A stretch of 64,000 nucleotides of DNA, taken from NCBI GenBank assembly GCA_966211335.1, contig CBIHNF010000005.1, forward strand, positions 1-64,000, in the 5' to 3' direction. The notes beneath the pieces are model-generated. The model had not been told where the DNA came from. It searched no databases and worked only from the letters and a program-made list of their open reading frames with translations. The translations under genes were made by a program, and so were the position numbers. Positions 44,618 to 52,491 of the stretch are shown in pieces; within the stretch, counting starts at the first letter, position 1; each line of letters opens with the position of its first letter. This DNA is from JAPWJZ01 sp966211335. GTDB taxonomy: Bacteria > Pseudomonadota > Alphaproteobacteria > Micavibrionales > UBA2020.

Positions 44618-45547
44618 TCAAGCGGCTTTTTTGGCCTTCTTCTTCGGCAGCGCCTTTTGCTTGCAGGTCAGGAAGGCGTGGCTGAGGATTTTATAGGCGA
44701 GTTTCGCCGCCAGAAAGTCGCAGGCGTGCAGGCCGGGTTTCGGCGCCAGTTCGTTCACATCGGCGCCGACGATGGTCGAGACTTTGGCGACTTCGCGGAT
44801 GATGGTCATGGTTTCATCCCAGAACAAGCCGCCCGGCTCCGGTGTGCCGGTTGCGGGCATCAGGCTGGCATCAAGGCCGTCGATATCGAAGGTGAGGTAG
44901 ACGGTCTTGCCCTTGAAGTGGCTGACAATCTCCTTGATATCCCACTTCGCTTTTTCACGCGCCCAGTAGATTTTAACGCGGGATTTATTGGCTTCGAGGA
45001 AAGGGATTTCCGATTGCGAGATGTTGCGGATGCCGAAGGAGAACAGCTTGACTCCCTTGTTGTCGAGCGCGCGGCGGAGGGCTGCCGCATGGGAGAAATG
45101 TTCGCCATCATAGCCGTCACGCAAGTCCGCATGCGCATCGAAATGCAGGATATGCAAGTCTTTATATTTGCGCGCGAAGGGGCGGATAGAGCCAGCGGTG
45201 ATGGAATGTTCGCCACCGAAGACCATAGGGAATTTGCCCATATCAAGGACTTCCTGCACCTGCGCATCCAGCTGCTCGAGCGCTTTGGCAATCGGTTTCA
45301 CGATTTTCACGGGCTCTGCCGTCACGATGCCGATTTTGCGGAAGGGTTCGCACCAGAATTCATCATCGAACAATTCAACTTCATGGCTGGCGTCAATCAT
45401 CGCCTGCGGGCCCTTGGCCGTGCCGCCGCCATAGGAGACGGAAGCTTCAAGGCCGAAGGGGATGATCACGGCCTGCGCATCGGCGACCGAGCTGGCATCC
45501 GCTTTTTCAAGGCCAAGGAAGGCATTTTCCGGTTTGATGAATTTCAT
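44618..45547 (-). CDS. speB: Agmatinase-family ureohydrolase
   Basis: Mn2+-dependent hydrolase that splits urea from a guanidino substrate, in agmatinase agmatine to putrescine. The metal ligands are visible: GGEHS (His114), FDAHAD (Asp137, His139, Asp141), FDIDGLD (Asp221, Asp223) and TGTPEPGG. Start chosen at ATG 45545-45547 (MKFIKPENAF). 309 residues. It lies in a gene row with an ornithine-type decarboxylase and a deoxyhypusine-synthase-like enzyme, so the substrate may instead be a guanidino polyamine such as that made by the latter; activity cannot be assigned from sequence alone. Confidence 0.88.
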   Translation of the reverse strand: MKFIKPENAFLGLEKADASSVADAQAVIIPFGLEASVSYGGGTAKGPQAMIDASHEVELFDDEFWCEPFRKIGIVTAEPVKIVKPIAKALEQLDAQVQEVLDMGKFPMVFGGEHSITAGSIRPFARKYKDLHILHFDAHADLRDGYDGEHFSHAAALRRALDNKGVKLFSFGIRNISQSEIPFLEANKSRVKIYWAREKAKWDIKEIVSHFKGKTVYLTFDIDGLDASLMPATGTPEPGGLFWDETMTIIREVAKVSTIVGADVNELAPKPGLHACDFLAAKLAYKILSHAFLTCKQKALPKKKAKKAA

Positions 45548-45557
45548 GAAGCTTCTC

Positions 45558-46154
45558 CTAAATGTTTCGTTGCGCAAGCCAGACCGTGCGGCCGCCGCAG
45601 GCGGCGTCTTCAACGGTATGGACAATAACCTTAAATCCCGGGGTTTCAAGCAGGCTTTTGTATTCTTCCGGTGCAAGGCTGGCATGGTGAATGTCATGCC
45701 CCTGCATCACGCCATAGCTGGTGCCATCGGCCCCGCCGGTATTGAACAGAAGTACGGCGCCGGGTGCCGCGTGGCGGCCGAATTTGGCAATCATCGCGCG
45801 CTGCTCATCACCTGTTAGGTGGAAAAAGCTGTCCCAGCCGAGGATCACATCATAGCTGCCGCCAAAATCCGCCGTGCGCATATCGCCGACGCGCCAGTCG
45901 GCGTCAGGAAAGCGCGCTTGCGCCAGTTCAATCATGCGCGGCGCGATATCCATGCCGGTCACGGCAAAGCCCTTTGCGATGAAGAAAGCCGCCATCGGCT
46001 CCCCCGGGCCGCAGCCAAGGTCGAGCAGGCGTTGGCCGGGTGCCAGCGCCACGACTTTTTCAAGATAGGGCGCTTCAAACAGCGATTTGTTGCGGCTGGC
46101 ATCGAACCAGTCGGCAATCTCCTGATAGGCGGTGGCGACTTCCGTGCTGCGCAT
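45558..46154 (-). CDS. Class I SAM-dependent methyltransferase
   Basis: 198 residues with the SAM motif LLDLGCGPGEPMAAF, acidic end VTGMDIAPRMIELA and motif III around VILGWDSFFHLTGDEQ. Substrate unknown. ATG 46152-46154 is used; a GTG three bases upstream is equally possible. It starts 3 bp after the Nudix stop and ends 10 bp before the agmatinase-family gene, so all three are co-transcribed. Confidence 0.85.
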   Translation of the reverse strand: MRSTEVATAYQEIADWFDASRNKSLFEAPYLEKVVALAPGQRLLDLGCGPGEPMAAFFIAKGFAVTGMDIAPRMIELAQARFPDADWRVGDMRTADFGGSYDVILGWDSFFHLTGDEQRAMIAKFGRHAAPGAVLLFNTGGADGTSYGVMQGHDIHHASLAPEEYKSLLETPGFKVIVHTVEDAACGGRTVWLAQRNI

Positions 46155-46157
46155 CAC

Positions 46158-46589
46158 TTACTCGTTGTCGATGATGCCGCTGCCGGCCGAAATGGCAAGG
46201 AAGGCGTCGCGGTCGAGGTTGATCTGGGGGCCGAGGTCGTAATCTTCCAGTTCCTCGATCGGCACCCATTTGAAATCGTCGTGTTTGGGGGTGAGTTTTA
46301 CGGTGCCTTTGATCAGGCGGCAGAGGTAGGCGACCACCATCAGGGGCGCGCCGGCGCGCTCGCCGGTGCGGGCGTTGAAAATCTGCATCGCTTCCACCTC
46401 AAGGCCGGTCTTGGTCTTGTATTCGCGGGCGATGGCGTCTTCCGGGCTCTCGTTCGGCTCGATGCCGCCGCCGCAGAATTCCCAGCCGATATGACCCTGG
46501 CTCGCGGGCTGCACCGCGCGCTGCAGCAGCAATACGCCGCCGTCATCGTTCATCAGCACGCCAAGGGCGCGGACATTGAATTGGGACAT
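46158..46589 (-). CDS. Nudix-fold protein with degenerate Nudix box
   Basis: 143 residues of Nudix fold. The box reads GGGIEPNESPEDAIAREYKTKTGL. The glycine, first glutamate and REx part are intact, but the EE of REUxEExGU, which binds the catalytic Mg2+, is TK. So it probably does not hydrolyse nucleoside diphosphates the normal way and may be a binding or regulatory protein. Located between the DHS-like gene and the methyltransferase on one strand. Confidence 0.83.
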   Translation of the reverse strand: MSQFNVRALGVLMNDDGGVLLLQRAVQPASQGHIGWEFCGGGIEPNESPEDAIAREYKTKTGLEVEAMQIFNARTGERAGAPLMVVAYLCRLIKGTVKLTPKHDDFKWVPIEELEDYDLGPQINLDRDAFLAISAGSGIIDNE

Positions 46590-46612
46590 CTAAAATAAAC
46601 TCCTGAAAAGGT

Positions 46613-46643
46613 TTCCGGCCGGAGCGTCAAGCCCCGGCCGGAG
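46613..46643 (-). terminator. Strong hairpin between DHS-like and Nudix genes
   Basis: TCCGGCCGG and CCGGCCGGA (46614-46622, 46634-46642) form a 9-bp stem with an 11-nt loop. On the minus strand it is followed by AAACCTTTTC, only a weak T-run, so it may reduce rather than stop transcription. Confidence 0.5.
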
Positions 46644-46659
46644 TGTATCGCGGTAAAGC

Positions 46660-47727
46660 TTACTTGAAAAGCCTCGCCCAGTTCTTGCGGCTGCGTTTTT
46701 TCCAGTGGCCGCGGTGGTACGCGTCCGAGGCCAGCAGCGGCAGGACGGAGCCTGCTTCCGCAAAGACCATCTGTTCCATGGCGACGTCCACCTTGCCCCA
46801 GCTGCAGGCTTCTTTCAGCGTGGAGGAAGAGCAGGCGCCGTCGCGCACATCGGCAACGGTGATCTGGATCGCGTATTTGTGCATGTCGACGTTTTTGTGG
46901 CCGAGGATTTCAGCGCAGACGACGGTGTCTTGCGTGAAGTTCTTCGGCACGCCGCCGCCAACCATGAGGAGACCCGTGGTGCCGGCCGCTATTTTAATGT
47001 CGGTCAGTTCGCGGAAGTCTGCGACTGCGTCAATGCACATGTAGTTCTTCGGGTTCTTTTTCTGGTGCAGCACGAGGCCGAAACCGGCCGAGCTGTCCAC
47101 GAAAGCCGGGCAGAAGATCGGCACGCCGTGTTCGTAGCAAGCCTGCACGAGCGAGTTTTTCTTCTTGGCTTTTTTGGTCAGGTACTTGCCCATCTCCCAG
47201 ATGAATTCGCGGGAAGAATAGGGGCGGCGCTCTAGACTTTGCGCGATTTCAAAGATGGTGTGGTCAACCGCCTGCAGGTCTTCTTCATCGATGTAGGTGT
47301 CGTAGATACGGTCGATGTAGAGGTCGCGCAGCTCGCGGTCATCAACCTGGCTGTCCGCCTGGTAGTGCTTGAAGCCGAGGGCTTCAAAAAAGTCCATATC
47401 GACGATGGAAGCGCCGGTGGCGACGATCACATCGACCATGTTCGACTTCACCATTTCGGTGTAGAGGTCCATGCAGCCGCCGGCCGAGGTCGAGCCCGCG
47501 AGCGTCAGGATGGAGGTCGCCGATTTATCGGCCAGCATGGTGTTGAAGATCTCCGTCGCGCGGCCGAGGTCGCGGGAAGTGAAGGACATCTTGCCCATGG
47601 CTTTCACAATCGGGCGCGCATCGAACGATTTGATGTCGATGTGCTCGACGGTGTTGTTCAAGAGCGCCGCCTTGCGGTTGCTTTTCGGATGCGGCTTGGT
47701 CTTGATGGATTTGAGGTTGCTTTTCAT
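46660..47727 (-). CDS. Deoxyhypusine-synthase-like enzyme
   Basis: 355 residues of the deoxyhypusine synthase fold, NAD-dependent transfer of an aminobutyl group. The active-site lysine is conserved in CSWGK (Lys312) with the preceding GGGVPKN and SSAGFG segments. Bacteria have no hypusine, and bacterial homologues make homospermidine or, from two agmatines, a guanidino-azanonane that is then hydrolysed. Next to it lie an ornithine-type decarboxylase upstream and an agmatinase-family gene downstream, fitting a polyamine route. Start set at ATG 47727 (MKSNLKSIK), with AAGGGA upstream. Confidence 0.88.
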   Translation of the reverse strand: MKSNLKSIKTKPHPKSNRKAALLNNTVEHIDIKSFDARPIVKAMGKMSFTSRDLGRATEIFNTMLADKSATSILTLAGSTSAGGCMDLYTEMVKSNMVDVIVATGASIVDMDFFEALGFKHYQADSQVDDRELRDLYIDRIYDTYIDEEDLQAVDHTIFEIAQSLERRPYSSREFIWEMGKYLTKKAKKKNSLVQACYEHGVPIFCPAFVDSSAGFGLVLHQKKNPKNYMCIDAVADFRELTDIKIAAGTTGLLMVGGGVPKNFTQDTVVCAEILGHKNVDMHKYAIQITVADVRDGACSSSTLKEACSWGKVDVAMEQMVFAEAGSVLPLLASDAYHRGHWKKRSRKNWARLFK

Positions 47728-47765
47728 CTGTGGTGGTTCCCTTATCAAGTTTGCTGTTGCGCGGA

Positions 47766-47808
47766 AAGCAGGCGCCTTATCCCCGTTGGAGGATCAAGCT
47801 GCCTGCTT
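47766..47808 (-). promoter_or_regulatory. Long hairpin in the spacer after the decarboxylase gene
   Basis: AAGCAGGC and GCCTGCTT are perfect partners; the enclosed 27 nt fold again (ATCC/GGAT). It lies in the 116-bp spacer between the decarboxylase and DHS-like genes and may be an attenuator or processing site. Confidence 0.4.
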
Positions 47809-47843
47809 AGTTATAAGTTCTCGTTGTTCCTGTTAGAAGACCC

Positions 47844-49037
47844 TTAAGCGGCGCAAAGCTCTTTTGAATCCGTCGTTTCCTGGTCTTCATACATCGTGAC
47901 CACCGGCGCCGATTTGACGCTGACGGTTTCATGGGCGGAGAAGCCGTTGAAATCGGTGCGCATCGTGTTGCCATAGGCGCCGAGCTGGCCGATCTCGATG
48001 TAATCCCCTTCCCGGACGTCTTCCGGAAGATAGAAGGGGCCTGGCATGTAGTCGATGCTGTCGCAGGTGGGGCCGTAGAAACGGAAACCCTTCAGCGGCG
48101 CATCGGTGCCTCCCGGCGTCGGACGGATGAGACGAACCGGGTAACGGAAACCGACATGGCCTGCATCAAACAGGCTGCCGTAGGTTCCATCGTTAATATA
48201 AAGGACATCGTCCTTGCGAAGATCGACCTTCACCAGCACCGAGGCGCTTTCGGCGACCAGGGCGCGGCCCGGCTCCGCCCAGATCTCGTAGCGATCGGGG
48301 TGGGGCAGGCGGTCAAGCGCGTTCTCGATCGCGACTTTATAGTCGGCGAGGGGAGGCGGCTGCATGTCCGGGTAGATCGAGGGGAAGCCGCCGCCGACGT
48401 CAATCACGTCGACTTTCGTGCGCGGCATGGAGCGCAGGATGCCGCCGACGAGCGAGAGGGCGGTATCATAGGCCTGCGGGTCCATGGTTTGCGAGCCGAC
48501 ATGGAAGCAGATGCCGGTTTTAGAGGCGACTTTGCGGGCGGCTTTCAAAATCTCGGCGGCTTTTTCCGGCGCGGCGCCGAATTTGCCCATGAGCGGCAGT
48601 TCCGAGGAGGTGTTCGGCACGGCCAAGCGCAGCATCAGGCCCAGATCTTTGCTTTTGCCGGTGCAGGCGACGATTTTCTCCATCTCCTCGACCGAGTCGA
48701 AGGAGAAGTCGCGGACGCCGTAGTCGAAATACGCCTGCTCGATGGCATGGCGGCTTTTGACCGGGTGCATGAAGGCGATATGGGAGCCGGGCGCGCATTC
48801 GTGCACCAGCTGGATTTCCGGGATGGAGGCCGCGTCATAATGCTTGATGCCAGCGGCAAAAAGCCCCGACAAAACGTATTTGGCGGGGTTAGCCTTGACG
48901 GCATAAAGCGTTTTACCGGGGAAATTCGCCACGAACCAGCGCGCTGCGTTGTGCAGGGCGGCAGGGCGGAAACAGGTTACCGGGATAACGGGGCGGCTAC
49001 GTCGAACCACCGCATCGGGCGTGTCGTATTCTTCCAT
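47844..49037 (-). CDS. Ornithine/lysine-type PLP decarboxylase (alanine-racemase fold)
   Basis: 397-residue group IV decarboxylase forming putrescine (or cadaverine) for polyamine synthesis. PLP-lysine in YAVKANPAKYVL (Lys48), HVGSQ, the glycine-rich VDVGGGFPSIYP and the catalytic-site GPTCDSID with its cysteine are present. The GPTCDSxD loop and length point to ornithine decarboxylase rather than arginine decarboxylase (much longer). Start at ATG 49037 (MEEYDTPDAV). First gene of the polyamine row, behind a good promoter and a leader with possible regulatory features. Confidence 0.9.
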   Translation of the reverse strand: MEEYDTPDAVVRRSRPVIPVTCFRPAALHNAARWFVANFPGKTLYAVKANPAKYVLSGLFAAGIKHYDAASIPEIQLVHECAPGSHIAFMHPVKSRHAIEQAYFDYGVRDFSFDSVEEMEKIVACTGKSKDLGLMLRLAVPNTSSELPLMGKFGAAPEKAAEILKAARKVASKTGICFHVGSQTMDPQAYDTALSLVGGILRSMPRTKVDVIDVGGGFPSIYPDMQPPPLADYKVAIENALDRLPHPDRYEIWAEPGRALVAESASVLVKVDLRKDDVLYINDGTYGSLFDAGHVGFRYPVRLIRPTPGGTDAPLKGFRFYGPTCDSIDYMPGPFYLPEDVREGDYIEIGQLGAYGNTMRTDFNGFSAHETVSVKSAPVVTMYEDQETTDSKELCAA

Positions 49038-49049
49038 TTGCAACTCCAA

Positions 49050-49120
49050 AAGAGAACGTCGAGAAGAGAAAGTGACTTCGAGATGTCCCGCACACAGATG
49101 GTCCGCTGCAATGGCCTCAT
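49050..49120 (-). promoter_or_regulatory. Leader of the decarboxylase gene with imperfect direct repeats and possible upstream ORF
   Basis: The leader carries GCGGACCATCT and GCGGGACATCT (9 of 11 identical) in tandem. An ATG at 49118-49120 opens a frame of about 49 codons (MRPLQRTICVRDISKS...) that runs past the decarboxylase start codon in another frame. In other bacteria ornithine decarboxylase leaders encode ornithine-sensing peptides or carry a speF RNA motif; I cannot confirm either here. Confidence 0.4.
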
Positions 49121-49127
49121 AATTTAT

Positions 49128-49155
49128 GTTATAGGCCGATTCGATTCATTGTAAA
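49128..49155 (-). promoter_or_regulatory. Sigma-70 promoter for the decarboxylase operon
   Basis: TTTACA (49150-49155), 16-bp spacer, TATAAC (49128-49133) on the minus strand. Predicted start of transcription is near 49121, leaving a leader of about 84 nt. Confidence 0.6.
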
Positions 49156-49224
49156 GTATTTTTGAAATTTCCTTGCCCGCCTGCCGCGATTAGTGCAGCA
49201 GTGACGCGCTTTCAGCACACATTA

Positions 49225-49269
49225 AAAATTTGCGAGGGAAAAATTTATGAGGTGAAAATTTGTGAGGGG
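49225..49269 (+). repeat. Three tandem 15-bp repeats
   Basis: AAAATTTGCGAGGG, AAAATTTATGAGGT and AAAATTTGTGAGGG follow one another with a constant 15-bp period between the decarboxylase promoter and the metallopeptidase-operon stop. They read KICEG/KIYEV/KICEG in one frame, but I see no real gene there. Confidence 0.7.
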
Positions 49270-49271
49270 CG

Positions 49272-50852
49272 TTACGGCGTGCGCTTCAGCGGGGCCACTG
49301 TGGCGGTTTTTGGGCCGCGGAAGCTGACCAGCACCGGCTCCCGCGCCACGATGTCGACGCCGCGGGCAAGGTTGGCCTGTACATAGTCTGTTCGCGCCAC
49401 GCCCAAAATCAGCACCTGCTGCAATTTCGTAATCTCGGCGGGGTAGAGGGCGTTGTCGGGGTCGGCCCGCAGCTGCTGCAGCAGCCCCTCCCGCAGATTG
49501 CCATAGGCATGGATCATGGTCGTCGGGGTGATCTTGCCGTCGAGCTGGAAGGCCTTGTCCTGCAGCAGGGCGAAGGCGTCGAACTGCTTCAGCTGGTCGA
49601 AGGTCACCTGCTCCGCCGCCGAGAGGGGGCGGTTCGGGTCGGGCCTGTCGGCCATCTTCCGGTCGAAAATCTGCATATATTTCAGCGCCCGCTGGAATTC
49701 GGGGTCGTCATTGTGCTTGCCGCGGTAGGCCATCTGGTCGCGGCGGCTCAAATCTCGGAATTCAAAGATATACTGGATGCTCTGCTCCGTCTGGCCGTAG
49801 CGCTGCACCGCCCACTGGTAGACCTCCTTTGCCTGATCGTCGTTCATCAGGGTGCGGAAGGCGCCAATCCCATAGCCCTCGACCATGGTCTTGAAGCCAT
49901 CCAGCACGGGGCTGGAGACGTGGATATTGTCTTTCGAATTGGCGCGGCGCCAGGCGCTGACGGTATCGATAATATCAAGGCCCGCGCCTTCCTCCCGGAT
50001 CATGTCGCCGAGCGCCGCGACGTCCGACATCGCCTCCCGCTGAGTCTGCAGGGCGACGGCGCGGTAGAAAATCTGCCGCTGCACGTTTTCCGGCAGGTTC
50101 ATGGTGGTATCGGGCTCGTTGCTGCCGGTTTCCCGCGGGCAGTGCCAGCTTTCATGCCGGTTGATGAAGGACAGGCGCTGCTGGTAGGTGAGCCCGGGGA
50201 TCAGGTAGGGCGTGTTGTCGGAGCTTGGCACGATGATGCAGGCATAGGCCGTGCTGTCCGACGCGCCGAGGGGGAAGGCGGCGGGGTCCTGGTTGAAGAC
50301 CGGGGGGCCGAAGCGGAAGGGCGTCGGCGTTGCCATGTGTTTTGTGATGCGCAGCAGGTAGTCGCCGCTGACATGCACCTGCTGTTCTGCCAGCAGCTTG
50401 GAAACCGCGCTGAAGGGGTTGTAGCCAATCGCCAGCGCGGCATCGAAGCGGGCCGGGTCCAGCACCACGACGACGTTCGGGCTTGTCGCGGGGGTTCCGG
50501 ACGGGCCGGGCGCATCCAGCTTCAGGGTGATTTTCTGGTCGAGGCTGTCGAGGGTGCGGGCGTAGCCGGTTTCGGCGCCTTTTGTGGCGGGGGTGAAATG
50601 CGCCCGCGCATCTTCCATGAGGGCAATGGAAATATTAACGCGGCGCGTCAGCTCCTTCGCGGCGGCGGTATCGGCCGGTGCGGCAACGCCGTCGGACGGC
50701 AGCATGAGCACGGCGGCAGGGGGCGGGCCGCTCGGCGCTTTGCTCGGCACCGTCTGGGCATTGGCGGGCATGCCGGCCAGCAGGCTGGTCGAAAGGGCCG
50801 TCGAGAGGACAAGTTTGCGCCAGATGGACGTCAGCGATTTTTGCTGTTTCAT
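49272..50852 (-). CDS. Exported zinc-peptidase-like protein, paralogue C
   Basis: 526 residues of a family I do not recognise by name. A signal peptide (about residues 14-32, ending PANA) is followed by a domain holding FINRHESWHC (HExxH at 233-237) and, 36 residues later, EAMSD (Glu273) within REAMSDVAALGDMIR. HExxH with a downstream ExxSD is the zinc-ligand signature of gluzincin peptidases (thermolysin type), so zinc hydrolase activity is predicted; it is not proven. An ACIIVPSSD segment preceding HExxH is shared with the other two copies. Last gene of a three-gene operon; its ATG overlaps the stop of paralogue B (ATGA). Confidence 0.78.
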   Translation of the reverse strand: MKQQKSLTSIWRKLVLSTALSTSLLAGMPANAQTVPSKAPSGPPPAAVLMLPSDGVAAPADTAAAKELTRRVNISIALMEDARAHFTPATKGAETGYARTLDSLDQKITLKLDAPGPSGTPATSPNVVVVLDPARFDAALAIGYNPFSAVSKLLAEQQVHVSGDYLLRITKHMATPTPFRFGPPVFNQDPAAFPLGASDSTAYACIIVPSSDNTPYLIPGLTYQQRLSFINRHESWHCPRETGSNEPDTTMNLPENVQRQIFYRAVALQTQREAMSDVAALGDMIREEGAGLDIIDTVSAWRRANSKDNIHVSSPVLDGFKTMVEGYGIGAFRTLMNDDQAKEVYQWAVQRYGQTEQSIQYIFEFRDLSRRDQMAYRGKHNDDPEFQRALKYMQIFDRKMADRPDPNRPLSAAEQVTFDQLKQFDAFALLQDKAFQLDGKITPTTMIHAYGNLREGLLQQLRADPDNALYPAEITKLQQVLILGVARTDYVQANLARGVDIVAREPVLVSFRGPKTATVAPLKRTP

Positions 50853-52489
50853 GTCGGTATCCTGCTTTTGCCGGTATCCTGTTTCGGGGCGGGCCTGGCT
50901 TTCATGCCTTTGACAAGGGGTTCGACCGCCGTGAGGTCAATGCCGCGCCGGTTGTTGCGGTCAACATAATCGCAATCCTGCACGTGGTAAATAAAACTTT
51001 GCTGCAATTTGGTCATTTGCGCCGCCAGCAGCACATTGCCGGGCTGGCTCTGCAGCCGGAGGTGAAAATCATCCTGCAGCGCGCCATAGGCCTGCACCAG
51101 CGTAACGGGGGTGATTTTACCGCCTAGGGCAACGGCCTTCTCCTCCAGCGCTTCCACGGCGTTCCACTGGCGCAGCTGGGTCATGACCTGCTGCTCTGCA
51201 GGCGTCAGCGGACCTGGGCCGGCATCGTCCGTCCGGCGGTAGTAGTAGGCGAGGAAGTCAATCGCCTTCGCAATCTCTGGGTCGGTCCTGGCTTGCTGGC
51301 CAAAGCGCAGCTGCGCCCCCAGATCCGCGATTTCCAGCCGGACACCGGCGGCAAGGCTTTTGGCGGACATGCCGTATTGCACCGTCGTCTCGATATAAAA
51401 ATCGCGTGCCTGATCATCACTCATGGCGCGGAAGGCGGGCAGGCCCATGGCCTCCACCCTCGCCTTGAAGCCGGCGACCACGGGGGCGGAAAGGTGCATC
51501 ACATCGGTCGGGTAGCGTTTGCGCCAGCTGGTAATTTTATCCGCCAGGTCGAGGCCGTAGCCATCCTGCCGGATCATGTCGCCGATGGCCCCGATATCGG
51601 CGAGGGATTCTTTGCGGTAATTATTGGCAAAAATTTCCATGGCGATCGGGTCATCGACCTGCGCATCCAGCCTGCCGGCCAGCACGGCCTTGATTTTGGC
51701 GGGCGGCAGGTGGCGCAGGGTAAAGGCGGCATCAAGGCAGTGCCAGCCCTCATGCCGGTTGGCGAAGGTTACCTGCTCGGTGGGGGTCAGGCCTTTAATA
51801 TCGACCTGCAGCGCGTGGTCTGACGACGGGATGATGACACAGGCATCCGTCCCCGTCCGGCGGGTGTTCATCATCGCATGCGGGTTCTGGGTGAAGCCCG
51901 GCGCACCGAAGCGGAAGGCGTAGGGGGCATCCAGCTGCGCTGCGATATCGGCAACAAGATCGTCCGGGGCCTGCATGTTCTGCCCGCGCAGCATCAGCCG
52001 CACGGCCTGCGGCACCTGAAAGCCCAAAGCCATGCCGACATCGAATTTGGCGGGATCAAGAATGACGACACGGTCATGCAGGCTATGGTCGCCTTTTTTA
52101 AGGTAGGCGGTGAGGCGCGATTGCAGGGAAAGTAAATCCTGTGCGTATCCGTTGCGGCCCTCGCGCAGCAGGGCGGGGTATTGCTTCTGCGCCGCCTGCA
52201 GCAGCGTCGCATTAATACGGTTACGGCGCTGCTCTTCCTTCGGCGAAAAGATCAGCGCTTCCTCAAGGTCAACGACGGCGGGGGTATTTTCCGGCGGGTC
52301 GGCGTTGTTGCTGCCGTTATTGACATCCGCCGGTTTGTCGTCATCCACCGTCGGCGGGTTCAGCTTATGGTCGCCCGCGCAGCCGGCGGTAAAGAGGGAG
52401 AAGGTCAGCGCCGTCCGCGGGGCAAAGCGCTTCCACAATTGCGATAGGCTGCCGGGCATAAATTTTTCTGGTGTTTGCGGCTTGCCCAT
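50849..52489 (-). CDS. Exported zinc-peptidase-like protein, paralogue B
   Basis: 546 residues. The HExxH is NRHEGWHC (246-250) and Glu294 follows 44 residues after the last histidine in KESLADIGAIGDMIR; an ACVIIPSSDHALQVDIKGL segment precedes it. The N-terminus RTALTFSLFTAGCAGD ends in Gly-Cys, suggesting a lipoprotein signal (weak -3 residue), with an Asp/Asn/Pro-rich linker after it. It starts 2 bp after the stop of paralogue A and overlaps C by four bases, a tight operon. Role unknown. Confidence 0.78.
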   Translation of the reverse strand: MGKPQTPEKFMPGSLSQLWKRFAPRTALTFSLFTAGCAGDHKLNPPTVDDDKPADVNNGSNNADPPENTPAVVDLEEALIFSPKEEQRRNRINATLLQAAQKQYPALLREGRNGYAQDLLSLQSRLTAYLKKGDHSLHDRVVILDPAKFDVGMALGFQVPQAVRLMLRGQNMQAPDDLVADIAAQLDAPYAFRFGAPGFTQNPHAMMNTRRTGTDACVIIPSSDHALQVDIKGLTPTEQVTFANRHEGWHCLDAAFTLRHLPPAKIKAVLAGRLDAQVDDPIAMEIFANNYRKESLADIGAIGDMIRQDGYGLDLADKITSWRKRYPTDVMHLSAPVVAGFKARVEAMGLPAFRAMSDDQARDFYIETTVQYGMSAKSLAAGVRLEIADLGAQLRFGQQARTDPEIAKAIDFLAYYYRRTDDAGPGPLTPAEQQVMTQLRQWNAVEALEEKAVALGGKITPVTLVQAYGALQDDFHLRLQSQPGNVLLAAQMTKLQQSFIYHVQDCDYVDRNNRRGIDLTAVEPLVKGMKARPAPKQDTGKSRIPT

Positions 52490-52491
52490 GG

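Noticed and set aside
49162..49386. Small plus-strand frame reading through the 15-bp repeats (KICEG KIYEV KICEG)
   Set aside because: It runs into the antisense of paralogue C and has no ribosome-binding site; the repeat peptide comes from the DNA repeat.
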